Assembly: GCF_000346615.1 (NCBI RefSeq)
Contig: NZ_ANNU01000018.1
Location: 1 to 46,638 of the forward strand
Origin: Nafulsella turpanensis ZLM-10
GTDB lineage: Bacteria > Bacteroidota > Bacteroidia > Cytophagales > Cyclobacteriaceae
DNA: 46,638 bases
Reading direction: 5' to 3'
In this document: positions 16,516 to 25,424 of the stretch, piece by piece
How the letters are laid out: each line of letters begins with the position of its first letter
Position numbering within the stretch: the first letter of the stretch is position 1
Notes under the pieces: generated by a model
Databases searched by the model: none
Told to the model about the DNA's origin: nothing
The model's input: the letters and a program-made list of their open reading frames with translations, nothing else
Position numbers and translations under genes: made by a program

Positions 16516-19431
16516 TTAAACAGCCATTGCTTCCTGCTCTTCTGATTGCTCATACATTTCCACAGGAATACAGCTACACATCAGGTTGCGGTCGCCATAG
16601 GCGCTATCGATCCGGCTTACCGTTGGCCAGAACTTCATTCCTTTTACCCATTCCAGCGGATAAACTGCCTTCTGGCGGCTGTAAGGAAGGGTCCAGTTAT
16701 CGGATAAGGCCACTTCGGCTGTATGGGGTGCATTTTTCAGCACATTACTTTCCTTATCAGCCTTACCCTCTTCTATTTCACGAATTTCGTTTCTGATTTC
16801 AATGAGGGCATCGCAGAAGCGGTCAAGCTCAGCGGGAGATTCACTTTCAGTTGGCTCTATCATCATGGTACCCGCCACCGGGAAGCTAACAGTTGGAGAG
16901 TGGAAACCATAGTCCATCAGGCGCTTGGCAATATCCTCCACTTCCACATCCGCTTTCTTAAAGTCGCGGCAATCGATAATCATTTCGTGTGCGCAGCGGC
17001 CATTTTTACCGGCATACAACACATCGTAATGGCCCTTGAGCCGGGCCTTGATGTAGTTAGCATTCAGGATGGCCATTTGCGTAGCTTTCTTCAGGCCTTC
17101 GGCACCCATCATGGCAATATAAGCATAGGAGATGGTAAGGATGCTGGCACTGCCCCATGGCGCTGCCGATACCGCACTAATCGCTTTTTCGCCACCGGCT
17201 TTCGCCATTGGATTCCCCGGCAGGAAAGGTGCCAGGTGTGCTGCCACTCCAATTGGGCCCATACCAGGTCCACCGCCACCGTGAGGAATACAGAAAGTTT
17301 TGTGCAGGTTCAGGTGGCAAACATCCGCACCAATATTGGCCGGCGAAGTAAGCCCAACCTGTGCGTTCATATTCGCCCCATCCATATATACCTGTCCGCC
17401 ATACTGATGAATGGTTTCGCAGATTTCAATAATGGCTTCTTCAAATACCCCGTGGGTAGATGGGTAAGTCACCATTAAGCAGGAGAGCTGGTCTTTATGC
17501 TTTTCTGCCTTGGCTTTGAGGTCTTCTACATCAATATTGCCACGCTCGTCGCACTTCACAATTACTACTTCCATACCCGCCATTACAGCCGATGCAGGGT
17601 TGGTACCATGGGCGGAAGATGGAATGAGGGAAACATTACGCTGTCCTTCGCCCCTGCTCTCGTGGTAAGCACGAATCACCATAAGGCCGGCATACTCGCC
17701 CTGTGCACCTGAGTTAGGTTGCAGAGAGGTGGCGGCAAATCCGGTAATTTCACATAGCCAGCTTTCGAGGCGGCGGAACATTTCCTGGTAACCTGCGGCC
17801 TGGTCTTTAGGCGCAAAAGGATGCACACCCCCCCACTCCGGCCACGTAACCGGAATCATTTCGGTTGTGGCATTGAGCTTCATGGTACAGGAGCCGAGAG
17901 ATATCATGCTATGCACCAGCGAAAGGTCTTTATTTTCCAAACGCTTGATGTAGCGCAGCATTTCGTGCTCGATATGATAGCTGTTAAATACCGGGTGTTC
18001 CATATAGGCCGTACGACGAATCAAAGCCTCGGGAACCTGCAGTTTCAGTTCTGCTGCTTCACTATCAATTGCCGGAGCTTCCTTACCTGCTACTGCAGCA
18101 AATACCGCCGCCAGGTCCTCCACATCTCTCAATCGGGTTGTTTCATCGAGCGAAAGAGTTACAATGGTGGTATCGGGGCGGTAGTTCAGGTTCATTTCCT
18201 TTTCCAGCGCCGCTTTGCGTAGCTCTTCAAGCTTTTCGGCTGAACCCAATTCTACCGCCAGGGTATCGAAGTAGGCCTCATTCAGCTGCTGATAGCCGAT
18301 TTTCTCCAGTACGCCTGCCAGCTTTTGGGTAAGCAGGTGTGTGCGGCCCGCAATCCGCTTCAAGCCCTGCGGACCGTGGTATACACCATAAAAACCGGCC
18401 ATTACAGCCAGCAGTACCTGTGCGGTACAAATGTTGGAAGTAGCTTTTTCGCGGCGAATATGCTGTTCGCGGGTTTGCAACGCCATCCGGAAAGCGTTTT
18501 TGCCGGTCCTGTCTTTCGATACACCAATAATACGGCCCGGTATCTGGCGCTTGTACTCATCTTTGGTTGCAAAATAAGCAGCATGCGGTCCGCCGTAGCC
18601 CATAGGTACCCCTAAGCGCTGCGAAGTTCCTACCACTACATCGGCTCCCATTTCGCCCGGAGGGGTAAGCAGGGTAAGGCTCAGCAGGTCAGCGGCAAAG
18701 GCCACAAAAACATTCTGTGCTTTAGCCTCAGCCACAAAGCGGCTGTAGTCTTTTACCGCGCCCCATTTATTGGGGTACTGCAGCAGCACACCATATAAAT
18801 TCTCATCCTGCAGGTCAAGCGTTTCCACATCGCCTACCACCAGTTCAATTCCAACCGGTATAGCGCGGGTTTTAAGGATGTCGAGCGTTTGCAGGAAGGT
18901 ATTCTGATCAACAAAAAACTTATTCGCTTTCTTTTTAGCGCCCTTACGGAGGCCGGACAGCATGGTCATGGCTTCAGAGGCAGCGGTTCCCTCGTCGAGC
19001 AGAGAGGCATTTGCAATTTCCATTCCCGTCAGATCCATTACCATGGTCTGGAAGTTCACCAGCGCCTCGAGGCGGCCCTGGGCAATTTCGGCCTGGTAAG
19101 GAGTATAGGCAGTATACCAACCCGGGTTCTCCAGTACGTTTCGCAGAATTACAGAAGGAACAATGGTATTGTAGTAGCCCTGCCCGATATAAGAGCGGTA
19201 GAGCCTATTCTGGTTAGCCAGTACTTTAAAATCTTTTAAAAACTCATACTCGCTTTGTGCAGCCGGCAGTTGCAGCTCTTTTTTCAGGCGAATCGACGCA
19301 GGGATGGTCTGGTCTATGAGGGTATCAATAGAATCAGCTCCTACTTTATCCAGCATGTGACGGATGCCGCTTTCGTCAGCGCCATTATGCCGTGTTTCAA
19401 ACTTCTCGAAACGGGTCAGATCGATCTTCAT
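16516..19431 (-). CDS. gcvP: Glycine dehydrogenase (aminomethyl-transferring), P protein
   Basis: GcvP is the PLP-dependent decarboxylase of the glycine cleavage system. It releases CO2 from glycine and passes the aminomethyl group to the lipoyl arm of GcvH. At 971 residues it is the full-length single-chain form with both homologous halves. The PLP lysine is about K711 in NLHKTF, followed by the Gly-rich PHGGGGPG loop. The other components (GcvT, GcvH) are not in the window. A promoter-like element lies upstream at 19485-19492. No glycine riboswitch is visible in the 195-nt leader region. The ATG at 19431 gives a normal N-terminus. Confidence 0.97.
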   Translation of the reverse strand: MKIDLTRFEKFETRHNGADESGIRHMLDKVGADSIDTLIDQTIPASIRLKKELQLPAAQSEYEFLKDFKVLANQNRLYRSYIGQGYYNTIVPSVILRNVLENPGWYTAYTPYQAEIAQGRLEALVNFQTMVMDLTGMEIANASLLDEGTAASEAMTMLSGLRKGAKKKANKFFVDQNTFLQTLDILKTRAIPVGIELVVGDVETLDLQDENLYGVLLQYPNKWGAVKDYSRFVAEAKAQNVFVAFAADLLSLTLLTPPGEMGADVVVGTSQRLGVPMGYGGPHAAYFATKDEYKRQIPGRIIGVSKDRTGKNAFRMALQTREQHIRREKATSNICTAQVLLAVMAGFYGVYHGPQGLKRIAGRTHLLTQKLAGVLEKIGYQQLNEAYFDTLAVELGSAEKLEELRKAALEKEMNLNYRPDTTIVTLSLDETTRLRDVEDLAAVFAAVAGKEAPAIDSEAAELKLQVPEALIRRTAYMEHPVFNSYHIEHEMLRYIKRLENKDLSLVHSMISLGSCTMKLNATTEMIPVTWPEWGGVHPFAPKDQAAGYQEMFRRLESWLCEITGFAATSLQPNSGAQGEYAGLMVIRAYHESRGEGQRNVSLIPSSAHGTNPASAVMAGMEVVIVKCDERGNIDVEDLKAKAEKHKDQLSCLMVTYPSTHGVFEEAIIEICETIHQYGGQVYMDGANMNAQVGLTSPANIGADVCHLNLHKTFCIPHGGGGPGMGPIGVAAHLAPFLPGNPMAKAGGEKAISAVSAAPWGSASILTISYAYIAMMGAEGLKKATQMAILNANYIKARLKGHYDVLYAGKNGRCAHEMIIDCRDFKKADVEVEDIAKRLMDYGFHSPTVSFPVAGTMMIEPTESESPAELDRFCDALIEIRNEIREIEEGKADKESNVLKNAPHTAEVALSDNWTLPYSRQKAVYPLEWVKGMKFWPTVSRIDSAYGDRNLMCSCIPVEMYEQSEEQEAMAV

Positions 19432-19484
19432 TCTATGGTAAAAATTTTGACGGTTTGGGTAGAATTATCTTATTTATGCCATGA

Positions 19485-19492
19485 CAAATCTA
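19485..19492 (-). promoter_or_regulatory. Putative -7 element for gcvP
   Basis: On the minus strand the sequence reads TAGATTTG, matching TAnnTTTG, 53 nt before the gcvP ATG. A TTG (19515-19517 on the minus strand) lies 22 nt upstream as a possible -33 element. Confidence 0.45.
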
Positions 19493-19568
19493 CAATTTAT
19501 TTAGGATAAAGATTCAACTTTGACAATAATTGTAGCCTAGTGGAACTATCCGAAACAGTTGTTCTGCT

Positions 19569-19576
19569 TATCTTTG
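19569..19576 (+). promoter_or_regulatory. Putative -7 element for the M28 peptidase gene
   Basis: TATCTTTG fits TAnnTTTG and lies 50 nt before the ATG at 19627. No convincing -33 TTG is present at normal spacing. Confidence 0.4.
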
Positions 19577-19626
19577 TATAATGGTATTTTATTTTGCCAT
19601 TCCAATCTTTAAAAATTGAATCTTAT

Positions 19627-21174
19627 ATGAAAAAGACCCTGATGACTGCCTTCGTGGCCAGCCTCAGTCTGCTTAGTGTGCAGGCCCAGGATAGCCTTTC
19701 CGTAGACAGTACAGCACTTCGCTTTGCCGGTACCATTACGGCCGAAGACATGGAAAAACACCTGAGCATTTTGGCTTCCGACAGCCTTGAAGGCCGCGAA
19801 ACCGGCACCCGTGGCCAGAAGATGGCCGCCGATTATATCATGAATCATTTTAAGTCTTTAGGCCTGCAGCCGGTTGCCCAGAATAACAGCAGCTTTTACC
19901 AGCCTTTCGAGCTCGAAAAGCGCAGCTGGGGTACTGTTTATCTGAAAACAGAGGAGGATGCTACTCTTAATAACTTCGAAGATGTTATTTACTACGGCAG
20001 CGCCCATGTACCGGAAGAAACTGAAATGGAAGTCGTTTTCGCAGGCCGCGGCCGGGCGCAGGATTACGAAGGCCTCGACGTAAAAGATAAGCTCGTACTT
20101 ATTTTCGACTCGGAAGATAAAGACTGGCGCCAGAAATTAAGAACGGCTAAGGAAAAGGGCGCTGCAGGCTACATCGTTACCTCAGGCGGCGATAAAGCCG
20201 AATTCAGCAGAACGGTGAATAATGCCCGTCTTTTCGTGGATCGTCCTCGTCTTGGCTTTAAGAATGAGGATAAGGAGGAGACTGGAACCATTTTCTTCTT
20301 TACTGCCCCTGAAACCGCCGCAGAAATTATGGATACCAAGCTCTCGAAGCTCGACAAGGCGATGGAGAGGAAGGATAACGGGAAGGAAAAGGCCCTGCGG
20401 AAAATAAAGCCGGCCACCATTACCGTTAAATCTGAACGGAATGTGGAAACCGTAAAGACGGAGAACGTACTTGGCTTTATGCCCGGCACTGACCTGAAAG
20501 ACGAAATAATAGTCATTACCAGCCATTACGACCACCTGGGTAAAACTCCTGAAGGGGAAATATTTAACGGGGCCGATGACGATGGTTCAGGCACCACTGC
20601 CGTACTGGAAATTGCTGAAGCCTTTGCCGAGGCAAAAGAAGCCGGTAATGCTCCCCGCCGCAGCATCCTATTTATGACGGTAACGGGAGAAGAAAAAGGG
20701 TTGCTCGGCTCTGAGTATTATACCAATAATCCTGTATTTCCGCTGGAGCAAACGGTTACTAACCTGAACATCGATATGGTGGGTCGTGTGGATAAAATAC
20801 ACGAAGGAAAAGAAGACTATGTATACCTGATTGGTTCAGATAAGCTTTCTACCGAACTGCACGAGCTGAGTGAACGTGTAAACGATACCTACACCCAGCT
20901 GGACCTTGACTATGCGTACAATGACGAAAACGATCCGAACCGCTACTACTACCGCTCCGACCATTATAACTTCGCCAAAAATCAGGTGCCGGTTATCTTT
21001 TACTTTAACGGAACCCACGAAGACTACCATAAGTCAACGGATACCGTAGAGAAAATAACTTTTGAGCAAATGGAGAAGAGGGGCCGCCTTGTATTCCACA
21101 CGGCCTGGGAACTTGCCCAGCGCGACGAGCGGGTAGCTCTGGATAAAAAAACTGAAGAGGCTGAACAGAAATAG
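19627..21174 (+). CDS. Secreted M28 family zinc aminopeptidase
   Basis: This is an exported M28 peptidase of 515 residues. The ATG at 19627 opens a signal peptide (MKKTLMTAFV, cleavage near VQAQ21); the frame reaches 19594 without a better start. Residues about 110-260 form a PA-like insert domain. The catalytic domain shows all M28 zinc ligands: H300 in SHYDHLG, D317 in GADDDGSG, the Glu pair 354-355 in TGEEKG, D383 in NIDMVGR, and H468 in DYHKSTDT. These enzymes remove N-terminal residues from peptides, here in the periplasm or outside the cell. It is monocistronic with a strong terminator. Confidence 0.92.
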   Translation: MKKTLMTAFVASLSLLSVQAQDSLSVDSTALRFAGTITAEDMEKHLSILASDSLEGRETGTRGQKMAADYIMNHFKSLGLQPVAQNNSSFYQPFELEKRSWGTVYLKTEEDATLNNFEDVIYYGSAHVPEETEMEVVFAGRGRAQDYEGLDVKDKLVLIFDSEDKDWRQKLRTAKEKGAAGYIVTSGGDKAEFSRTVNNARLFVDRPRLGFKNEDKEETGTIFFFTAPETAAEIMDTKLSKLDKAMERKDNGKEKALRKIKPATITVKSERNVETVKTENVLGFMPGTDLKDEIIVITSHYDHLGKTPEGEIFNGADDDGSGTTAVLEIAEAFAEAKEAGNAPRRSILFMTVTGEEKGLLGSEYYTNNPVFPLEQTVTNLNIDMVGRVDKIHEGKEDYVYLIGSDKLSTELHELSERVNDTYTQLDLDYAYNDENDPNRYYYRSDHYNFAKNQVPVIFYFNGTHEDYHKSTDTVEKITFEQMEKRGRLVFHTAWELAQRDERVALDKKTEEAEQK

Positions 21175-21190
21175 CCTCCACCCAGCCTAT

Positions 21191-21234
21191 AAAATAAAAG
21201 CCGGTCCTTTATCAGGACCGGCTTTTATTTTTTC
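21191..21234. terminator. Strong bidirectional terminator after the M28 gene
   Basis: The 18-bp arms 21191-21208 and 21214-21231 are perfectly complementary around the loop TTATC, with a GC core (GCCGGTCCT) and A/T tails. It lies between converging genes. Confidence 0.85.
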
Positions 21235-21253
21235 AGATTCTTTATTCTTAAGT

Positions 21254-21505
21254 CTACTTTACATCATCGCCATAGCGAGGATCAGTACTTTTCATGGCTT
21301 TTTCTCTTGGAAATTCCTTATGCACATCTTCTGCATGCTTTCTGCTCTCCCAGTAGCTGTCATAGTTTTCCGGAATAGGCGGCTCAGATGGCTGATGCGT
21401 ACGAAAAACATCTACCAAAGACAATGCAACCACAGCGCCTATGAGTATACTTACAATCCAAAAGAAGAGATGGGCTCCTGTTCCAATAGGTGGGTCAAAA
21501 AACAT
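21254..21505 (-). CDS. Small single-span membrane protein, unknown function
   Basis: This 83-residue protein has one clear membrane segment (about residues 12-31, FFWIVSILIGAVVALSLVDV) followed by a polar tail with several Tyr, Pro and charged residues. It starts at an ATG at 21505 and ends just before the shared terminator. The hydrophobic-then-polar layout and lack of rare codons support a real gene, but no family is recognised. The N-terminus probably faces the periplasm and the charged tail the cytoplasm, by the positive-inside rule; that is inference. Confidence 0.6.
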   Translation of the reverse strand: MFFDPPIGTGAHLFFWIVSILIGAVVALSLVDVFRTHQPSEPPIPENYDSYWESRKHAEDVHKEFPREKAMKSTDPRYGDDVK

Positions 21506-21663
21506 AAGGTTATCAATATCTGGTTAAAACAAACTTTTAGATGTTGCGAAGATACCGCTTTGCCCTCAAATATTTTAGTGAAAGACTAACTTTTTCAGGT
21601 ACCTTCATATAAAGAAACGGAGAGCGTGAAAATGAGTTTCTTTCCCTTTCAGCAAGCGTAAAA

Positions 21664-23052
21664 TCAGGATAGTTTTCTTCTGCCTTTTGCGCCCCGGTTT
21701 CCTCCCCTACGTCCTTTTGGCCCCTTCTTAACAGATGGCCCGAACTCCTTTGCCTTCTTCTGGTTTTTATCTACCACCTTTCCTTTAGGATTTTTAAACA
21801 CCCTCTTTTTCTCATGGAAGGCTCCTTTAAAGTTAGGGTCTTCTTTTCGTTTCTGCTCATCTATTTCACGAGCCATTTGCTGCTCTTCGGTAAATGGTGT
21901 TTTCTCGATGGTTACATCCGGCGGAATAAAGGCCCGTGGAATGGGCTGGCGTATCATTTCCTCAATTTTAGCAACATGGTAGGCCTCGGCCGGGCTCATA
22001 AAAGTGATGGCCACCCCATTTTGCTCGGCTCTTCCGGTACGCCCAATACGGTGCACATAATCTTCGTAAATCAGGGGCACATCAAAATTAAACACATGGC
22101 TTACCATGCTTACATCTATACCACGGGAGGCCACATCGGTAGCCACCAGCACCGGCACGTTTCCTTCTTTAAAAGCATCCATGGTGTTAATGCGCGTATT
22201 TTGCCCTTTGTTGGCGTGCAGCACCCGTACTTCTCCCTCGAGCTTCCGCCCCAGGTATTTACTAATATCGTCGGCAGCTTTTTTGGTTTTGGTGAAGACA
22301 ATTACCCTGTTAAACTCCTCCTGGTTCGAAAGAAGGTAAAGCAGGAGGTTTATTTTGGTTTTATGGTTAGGCACTTCGTAGAGCTTCTGGCTTACTGTTT
22401 TGGCCGTGGTTGCCTGCGGCTCTACCTCTACCCGCTCCGGAAATTCAAGGAAGTTCTCCGAAAGGCGCACGACCTTTTCGGCCATGGTAGCAGAAAACAG
22501 AGCATTTTGCCGCTTAACTGGAATTACTTCCAGTATGCTGTTAATCTGGTGCATAAAACCCATGTCCATCATCTTATCGGCCTCATCCATGATAAAGGTT
22601 TTTATCTGGCGGGTAGGCAGACTGCCGGTGCGGTACACATCTAAAAATCGGCCGGGGGTAGCAATGATAATATCCACTCCCTGCAGCACCAGTTCGGCCT
22701 GGGCCATTACCCCTTTACCACCAATTAGCGCAAGACAACGAAGGTCGGTATAGGCACTAAACTGCCTTACTACTTCCTCTATCTGCAGCACAAGCTCGCG
22801 GGTGGGGGCCAGAATAAGAGCCCTGGGAGTATTGCCCTGTGCATATTTTACCTTCATGAGCAGGGGCAGAACATAGGCTGCCGTTTTTCCGGTACCGGTC
22901 GGGGCAATACCCATCAGGTCGTGTCCTGCCAGCAAAACAGGAATCGCCTTCTGCTGAATTTCCGTCGGCTGCTGGTATCCGGCTTCCTCCACAGCTGTAA
23001 GGAGCTGCTTGTTGAGCTTGAAATCGGAAAAAGTTTTTATATCTTGGCTCAT
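21664..23052 (-). CDS. DEAD-box ATP-dependent RNA helicase
   Basis: This is a DEAD-box helicase (RhlE-like) of 462 residues that unwinds short RNA duplexes in ribosome assembly or RNA decay. Visible motifs are the Q motif (F8 and the QPTEIQ block), APTGTGKT (50-57), PTRELVLQ, TPGR, DEAD (156-159), SAT and HRIGRTGR. A Lys/Arg/Gly-rich tail (last 40 or so residues) is typical of the RNA-binding C-terminus. The ATG at 23052 is 24 nt after a TATCTTTG promoter-like element on the minus strand. The exact orthologue (RhlE, DeaD, CshA) cannot be fixed by eye. Confidence 0.93.
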   Translation of the reverse strand: MSQDIKTFSDFKLNKQLLTAVEEAGYQQPTEIQQKAIPVLLAGHDLMGIAPTGTGKTAAYVLPLLMKVKYAQGNTPRALILAPTRELVLQIEEVVRQFSAYTDLRCLALIGGKGVMAQAELVLQGVDIIIATPGRFLDVYRTGSLPTRQIKTFIMDEADKMMDMGFMHQINSILEVIPVKRQNALFSATMAEKVVRLSENFLEFPERVEVEPQATTAKTVSQKLYEVPNHKTKINLLLYLLSNQEEFNRVIVFTKTKKAADDISKYLGRKLEGEVRVLHANKGQNTRINTMDAFKEGNVPVLVATDVASRGIDVSMVSHVFNFDVPLIYEDYVHRIGRTGRAEQNGVAITFMSPAEAYHVAKIEEMIRQPIPRAFIPPDVTIEKTPFTEEQQMAREIDEQKRKEDPNFKGAFHEKKRVFKNPKGKVVDKNQKKAKEFGPSVKKGPKGRRGGNRGAKGRRKLS

Positions 23053-23076
23053 CAGTAAATTTTAACTTGTTCGGCG

Positions 23077-23084
23077 CAAAGATA
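23077..23084 (-). promoter_or_regulatory. Putative -7 element for the DEAD-box helicase gene
   Basis: The minus strand reads TATCTTTG, a match to TAnnTTTG, 24 nt before the helicase ATG. No clear -33 TTG is seen. Confidence 0.45.
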
Positions 23085-23190
23085 GTGCTTTGTAATGAAA
23101 GCATCAGTGCCGCGGTTTTGTTCCGCCTTCATGCACTGCTTTTTACTTCTTCCGCCCGACCGTTAAAGCTTCCTTACCGTATAATTAGCC

Positions 23191-24531
23191 ATGAAAACTA
23201 CCCTTATTTTAAATGCCACCATCGTCAATCGGGGCAAAATTGTTGAACAGGATGTATATATCAAGGGCCCCTGGATAGAACAGATAGGCTCTGACCTTTC
23301 AGGCCGGCAAGCCGATCAGGTTATTGATGCACAGGGCAAATACCTGTTACCTGGTGTAATTGACGACCAGGTACACTTCAGGGAACCGGGCTTAACCCAT
23401 AAAGGCGATATTTACAGCGAATCGCGTGCAGCCGTTGCCGGGGGTATTACCTCCTTTATGGAGATGCCCAATACCCAGCCCCAAACCCTAACACAGGAGT
23501 TGCTGGAAGAAAAATATGCCATTGCTGCAAAAGACTCCCTGGCCAACTATTCTTTTTACATGGGTGCCTCTAACGATAACCTGGAAGAGGTACTTAAGAC
23601 AGATAAGGAGAATGTTTGCGCCATTAAGGTATTTATGGGCTCCTCTACCGGCAATATGCTGGTGGACGATACGGAAACCCTTGAAAAACTCTTCAGCAAA
23701 GCCGGAATGCTCATTGCTACCCACTGCGAAGATGAAGGAACCATCCGCCGGAATGCCGAAGAATTCCGGGCCCGCTTCGGGGAAGAAGTTCCTATGGAAT
23801 ACCACCCGAAAATACGAAGTGCCGAGGCCTGCTACCTTTCCAGCAGCCGGGCGGTTGAGCTGGCGAAGAAGCATGGTACCCGCCTTCACATTCTGCATAT
23901 ATCCACCGCCCGGGAAACTGAGCTCTTCCGTAACGATATACCGTTGAAGGATAAAAAGATTACAGCAGAGGCCTGCATCCACCACCTGTGGTTCGAAGAA
24001 AGCCAGTATACCGAAAAGGGCAGCTTTATCAAATGGAACCCTGCTGTAAAATCGGCAGAAGACAGAGCCGCCATCCGGCAGGCGGTAAAAGACGGACGCA
24101 TTGATGTTATGGCGACTGACCATGCCCCACATACTCTGCAGGAGAAGCAAAACACCTATTTTAAAGCGCCAAGTGGCGGGCCACTGGTGCAGCACAGCCT
24201 TGTGGCGGCACTGGAACTACACAAGCAGGGGGTATTTTCGCTTGATGAGCTGGTGGAAAAGATGTGCCATAATCCCGCCATACTGTTCAACATCCGGAAG
24301 CGGGGCTATATCGAAGAAGGCTTTTATGCCGACCTGGTGCTGGTCGATCTGAACCGCCCCTGGACTGTAAGCCGGCAGAACATCCTGTACAAATGCGGAT
24401 GGTCACCTTTTGAGGGGCAAAGCTTTCAGAGCTATGTTACCCATACCTTTGTTTCGGGCCACCTTGCCTGGGCCGAAGGGGCATTCAGGGAAGAAAAGAA
24501 GGGTGAGCGCCTGCAGTTTGATCCACGGTAA
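23191..24531 (+). CDS. pyrC: Dihydroorotase
   Basis: Dihydroorotase closes carbamoyl-aspartate to dihydroorotate in pyrimidine synthesis. The 446-residue amidohydrolase shows the N-terminal beta part and then PGVIDDQVHFREPGL (54-68). Other metal-site residues are in place: K146 (carbamylated Lys in AIKVFMGSS), H178, H236 and the catalytic D310 in ATDHAPH. The usual metal motif HxH reads Q60-V-H62, so the first His is a Gln. I recall this as common in Bacteroidota enzymes, so the protein is probably active. It is monocistronic, with tRNA-His starting about 70 nt downstream. Confidence 0.93.
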   Translation: MKTTLILNATIVNRGKIVEQDVYIKGPWIEQIGSDLSGRQADQVIDAQGKYLLPGVIDDQVHFREPGLTHKGDIYSESRAAVAGGITSFMEMPNTQPQTLTQELLEEKYAIAAKDSLANYSFYMGASNDNLEEVLKTDKENVCAIKVFMGSSTGNMLVDDTETLEKLFSKAGMLIATHCEDEGTIRRNAEEFRARFGEEVPMEYHPKIRSAEACYLSSSRAVELAKKHGTRLHILHISTARETELFRNDIPLKDKKITAEACIHHLWFEESQYTEKGSFIKWNPAVKSAEDRAAIRQAVKDGRIDVMATDHAPHTLQEKQNTYFKAPSGGPLVQHSLVAALELHKQGVFSLDELVEKMCHNPAILFNIRKRGYIEEGFYADLVLVDLNRPWTVSRQNILYKCGWSPFEGQSFQSYVTHTFVSGHLAWAEGAFREEKKGERLQFDPR

Positions 24532-24602
24532 ATATCTGCTGATTTTTTTCGGTAATCTGTTTGCAAAAAGCAAAAAGGCTACTACATTTGCATTCCAAAG
24601 AC

Positions 24603-24677
24603 GGTGATTGTAGTTCAGTTGGTTAGAACGCCTGATTGTGGTTCAGGAGGTCGCCGGTTCGAGTCCGGTCTTTCACC
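24603..24677 (+). tRNA. tRNA-His (GUG)
   Basis: The cloverleaf reads: acceptor 24604-24610 pairing with 24670-24676; D stem GTTC/GAAC; anticodon stem CCTGA/TCAGG with loop TTGTGGT, giving anticodon GTG (His); T stem GCCGG/CCGGT. The extra G(-1) at 24603 opposite C73 at 24677 is the identity element of tRNA-His. CCA is not encoded. Acceptor pairs 5:68 and 6:67 are both U-U, which is unusual. Confidence 0.9.
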
Positions 24678-24684
24678 CTTTCCC

Positions 24685-24720
24685 AAGCCCTTGTTAATTT
24701 GTCGTTAACAAGGGCTTTTT
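24685..24720 (+). terminator. Terminator after tRNA-His
   Basis: The arms AAGCCCTTGTTAA (24685-24697) and TTAACAAGGGCTT (24705-24717) are perfectly complementary with a 7-nt loop and end in a T-run. It starts 8 nt after the tRNA. Confidence 0.85.
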
Positions 24721-24760
24721 GCTATAGAACCTTTTCCGAGAAAAAAGTATTGATGGGTAT

Positions 24761-25015
24761 ATGATAGATGTGGAAATATTTTCGGGCCTCCCGATTAGGC
24801 AGAAGATAAAGGTGCTGTATGAACATGGCTCCTTTGTAGTGGCCATTCGCTACTATGGATACAAAATTAACCTGTACCTCATCGGCAGCCATTATGTGGA
24901 GGTGTTTTACAACCACAAGTTGGACTGTATTGAAAAGGTAGAGCTGATGAACCCCCGGCACAGCCGCCTGAAGTTCTATACCGACCAAATCAACCTACCC
25001 ACTAACCTGCTCTAG
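24761..25015 (+). CDS. Small conserved-looking hypothetical protein (84 aa)
   Basis: This is an 84-residue soluble protein of unknown function. The ATG at 24761 begins MIDVEIFSGLP. The sequence looks like a compact alpha/beta fold: a helix-forming KIKVLYEHG, a strand VVAIRYYGY, the strands INLYLIG and YVEVFYN, and a charged C-terminal part. It is rich in Tyr, Ile and Val and has no signal peptide or membrane segment. The frame has normal codon use and sits 41 nt after the tRNA-His terminator. I do not recognise the family. Confidence 0.6.
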   Translation: MIDVEIFSGLPIRQKIKVLYEHGSFVVAIRYYGYKINLYLIGSHYVEVFYNHKLDCIEKVELMNPRHSRLKFYTDQINLPTNLL

Positions 25016-25076
25016 TCTCCATCCGCCGTATAATCTTCGGAAACAGCCGCACGTTTAGAAGAAAAAATGCATTAGC

Positions 25077-25107
25077 TTGGGTATTTTAATCTTCCTCTTT
25101 ATCTTCG
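25077..25107 (+). promoter_or_regulatory. Weak promoter candidate for the 57-aa membrane protein
   Basis: TTG (25077-25079), a 20-nt spacer and TATCTTCG (25100-25107) resemble the -33/-7 pair with one mismatch. The small gene starts 53 nt downstream. Confidence 0.35.
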
Positions 25108-25159
25108 TAAGGATTATAAAAATATCTTTACCAAGACAAACCTTCAACCATACAGCTAA

Positions 25160-25333
25160 ATGGAAAATATTACGAAATACCTCGGTCTTATTTTAATTAT
25201 TATTGCAGCTATTTTTATGCTGGTTGTTTTTATGATAGACAGTGTAAACAACACAACCTTAGCCATTGCCGGCGGGCTTAGCATTGTAGGTTTACTGGTA
25301 CAGGTATTTGTGGGCCGTTCGGTAGATTATTAA
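25160..25333 (+). CDS. 57-residue small membrane protein
   Basis: This short gene encodes 57 residues from the ATG at 25160 to the TAA at 25331. It has two hydrophobic segments, about residues 8-26 (LGLILIIIAAIFMLVVFM) and 34-51 (LAIAGGLSIVGLLVQVFV), joined by a short polar loop with Asn-Asn-Thr-Thr. That is a helical hairpin in the inner membrane. A promoter-like element lies upstream and a good terminator follows, so a separate small transcript is likely. Function is unknown. Confidence 0.65.
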   Translation: MENITKYLGLILIIIAAIFMLVVFMIDSVNNTTLAIAGGLSIVGLLVQVFVGRSVDY

Positions 25334-25365
25334 GAAAAGCGTATTTCAGCAAATACATCTCTTTC

Positions 25366-25399
25366 AGCTAAACTCTCTAAGCGGGTTTAGCTTTTTTTT
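25366..25399 (+). terminator. Terminator after the 57-aa gene
   Basis: The arms AGCTAAACTC (25366-25375) and GGGTTTAGCT (25383-25392) pair with one G-T wobble and are followed by seven T. It separates the + gene from converging coaE. Confidence 0.75.
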
Positions 25400-25424
25400 G
25401 CCAGGAAGGTGCTATCAATACAGG

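Noticed and set aside
16723-17478. 251-codon + strand frame opposite gcvP
   Set aside because: Antisense to a conserved full-length gcvP; no recognisable motifs or start context.
19432-19626. Possible glycine riboswitch upstream of gcvP
   Set aside because: No paired aptamer-like stems or conserved core were visible; only a promoter element is seen.
21814-22644. 276-codon + strand frame opposite the DEAD-box helicase gene
   Set aside because: Antisense to conserved helicase motifs; it has the His/Gly/Phe-rich look of a reversed frame.
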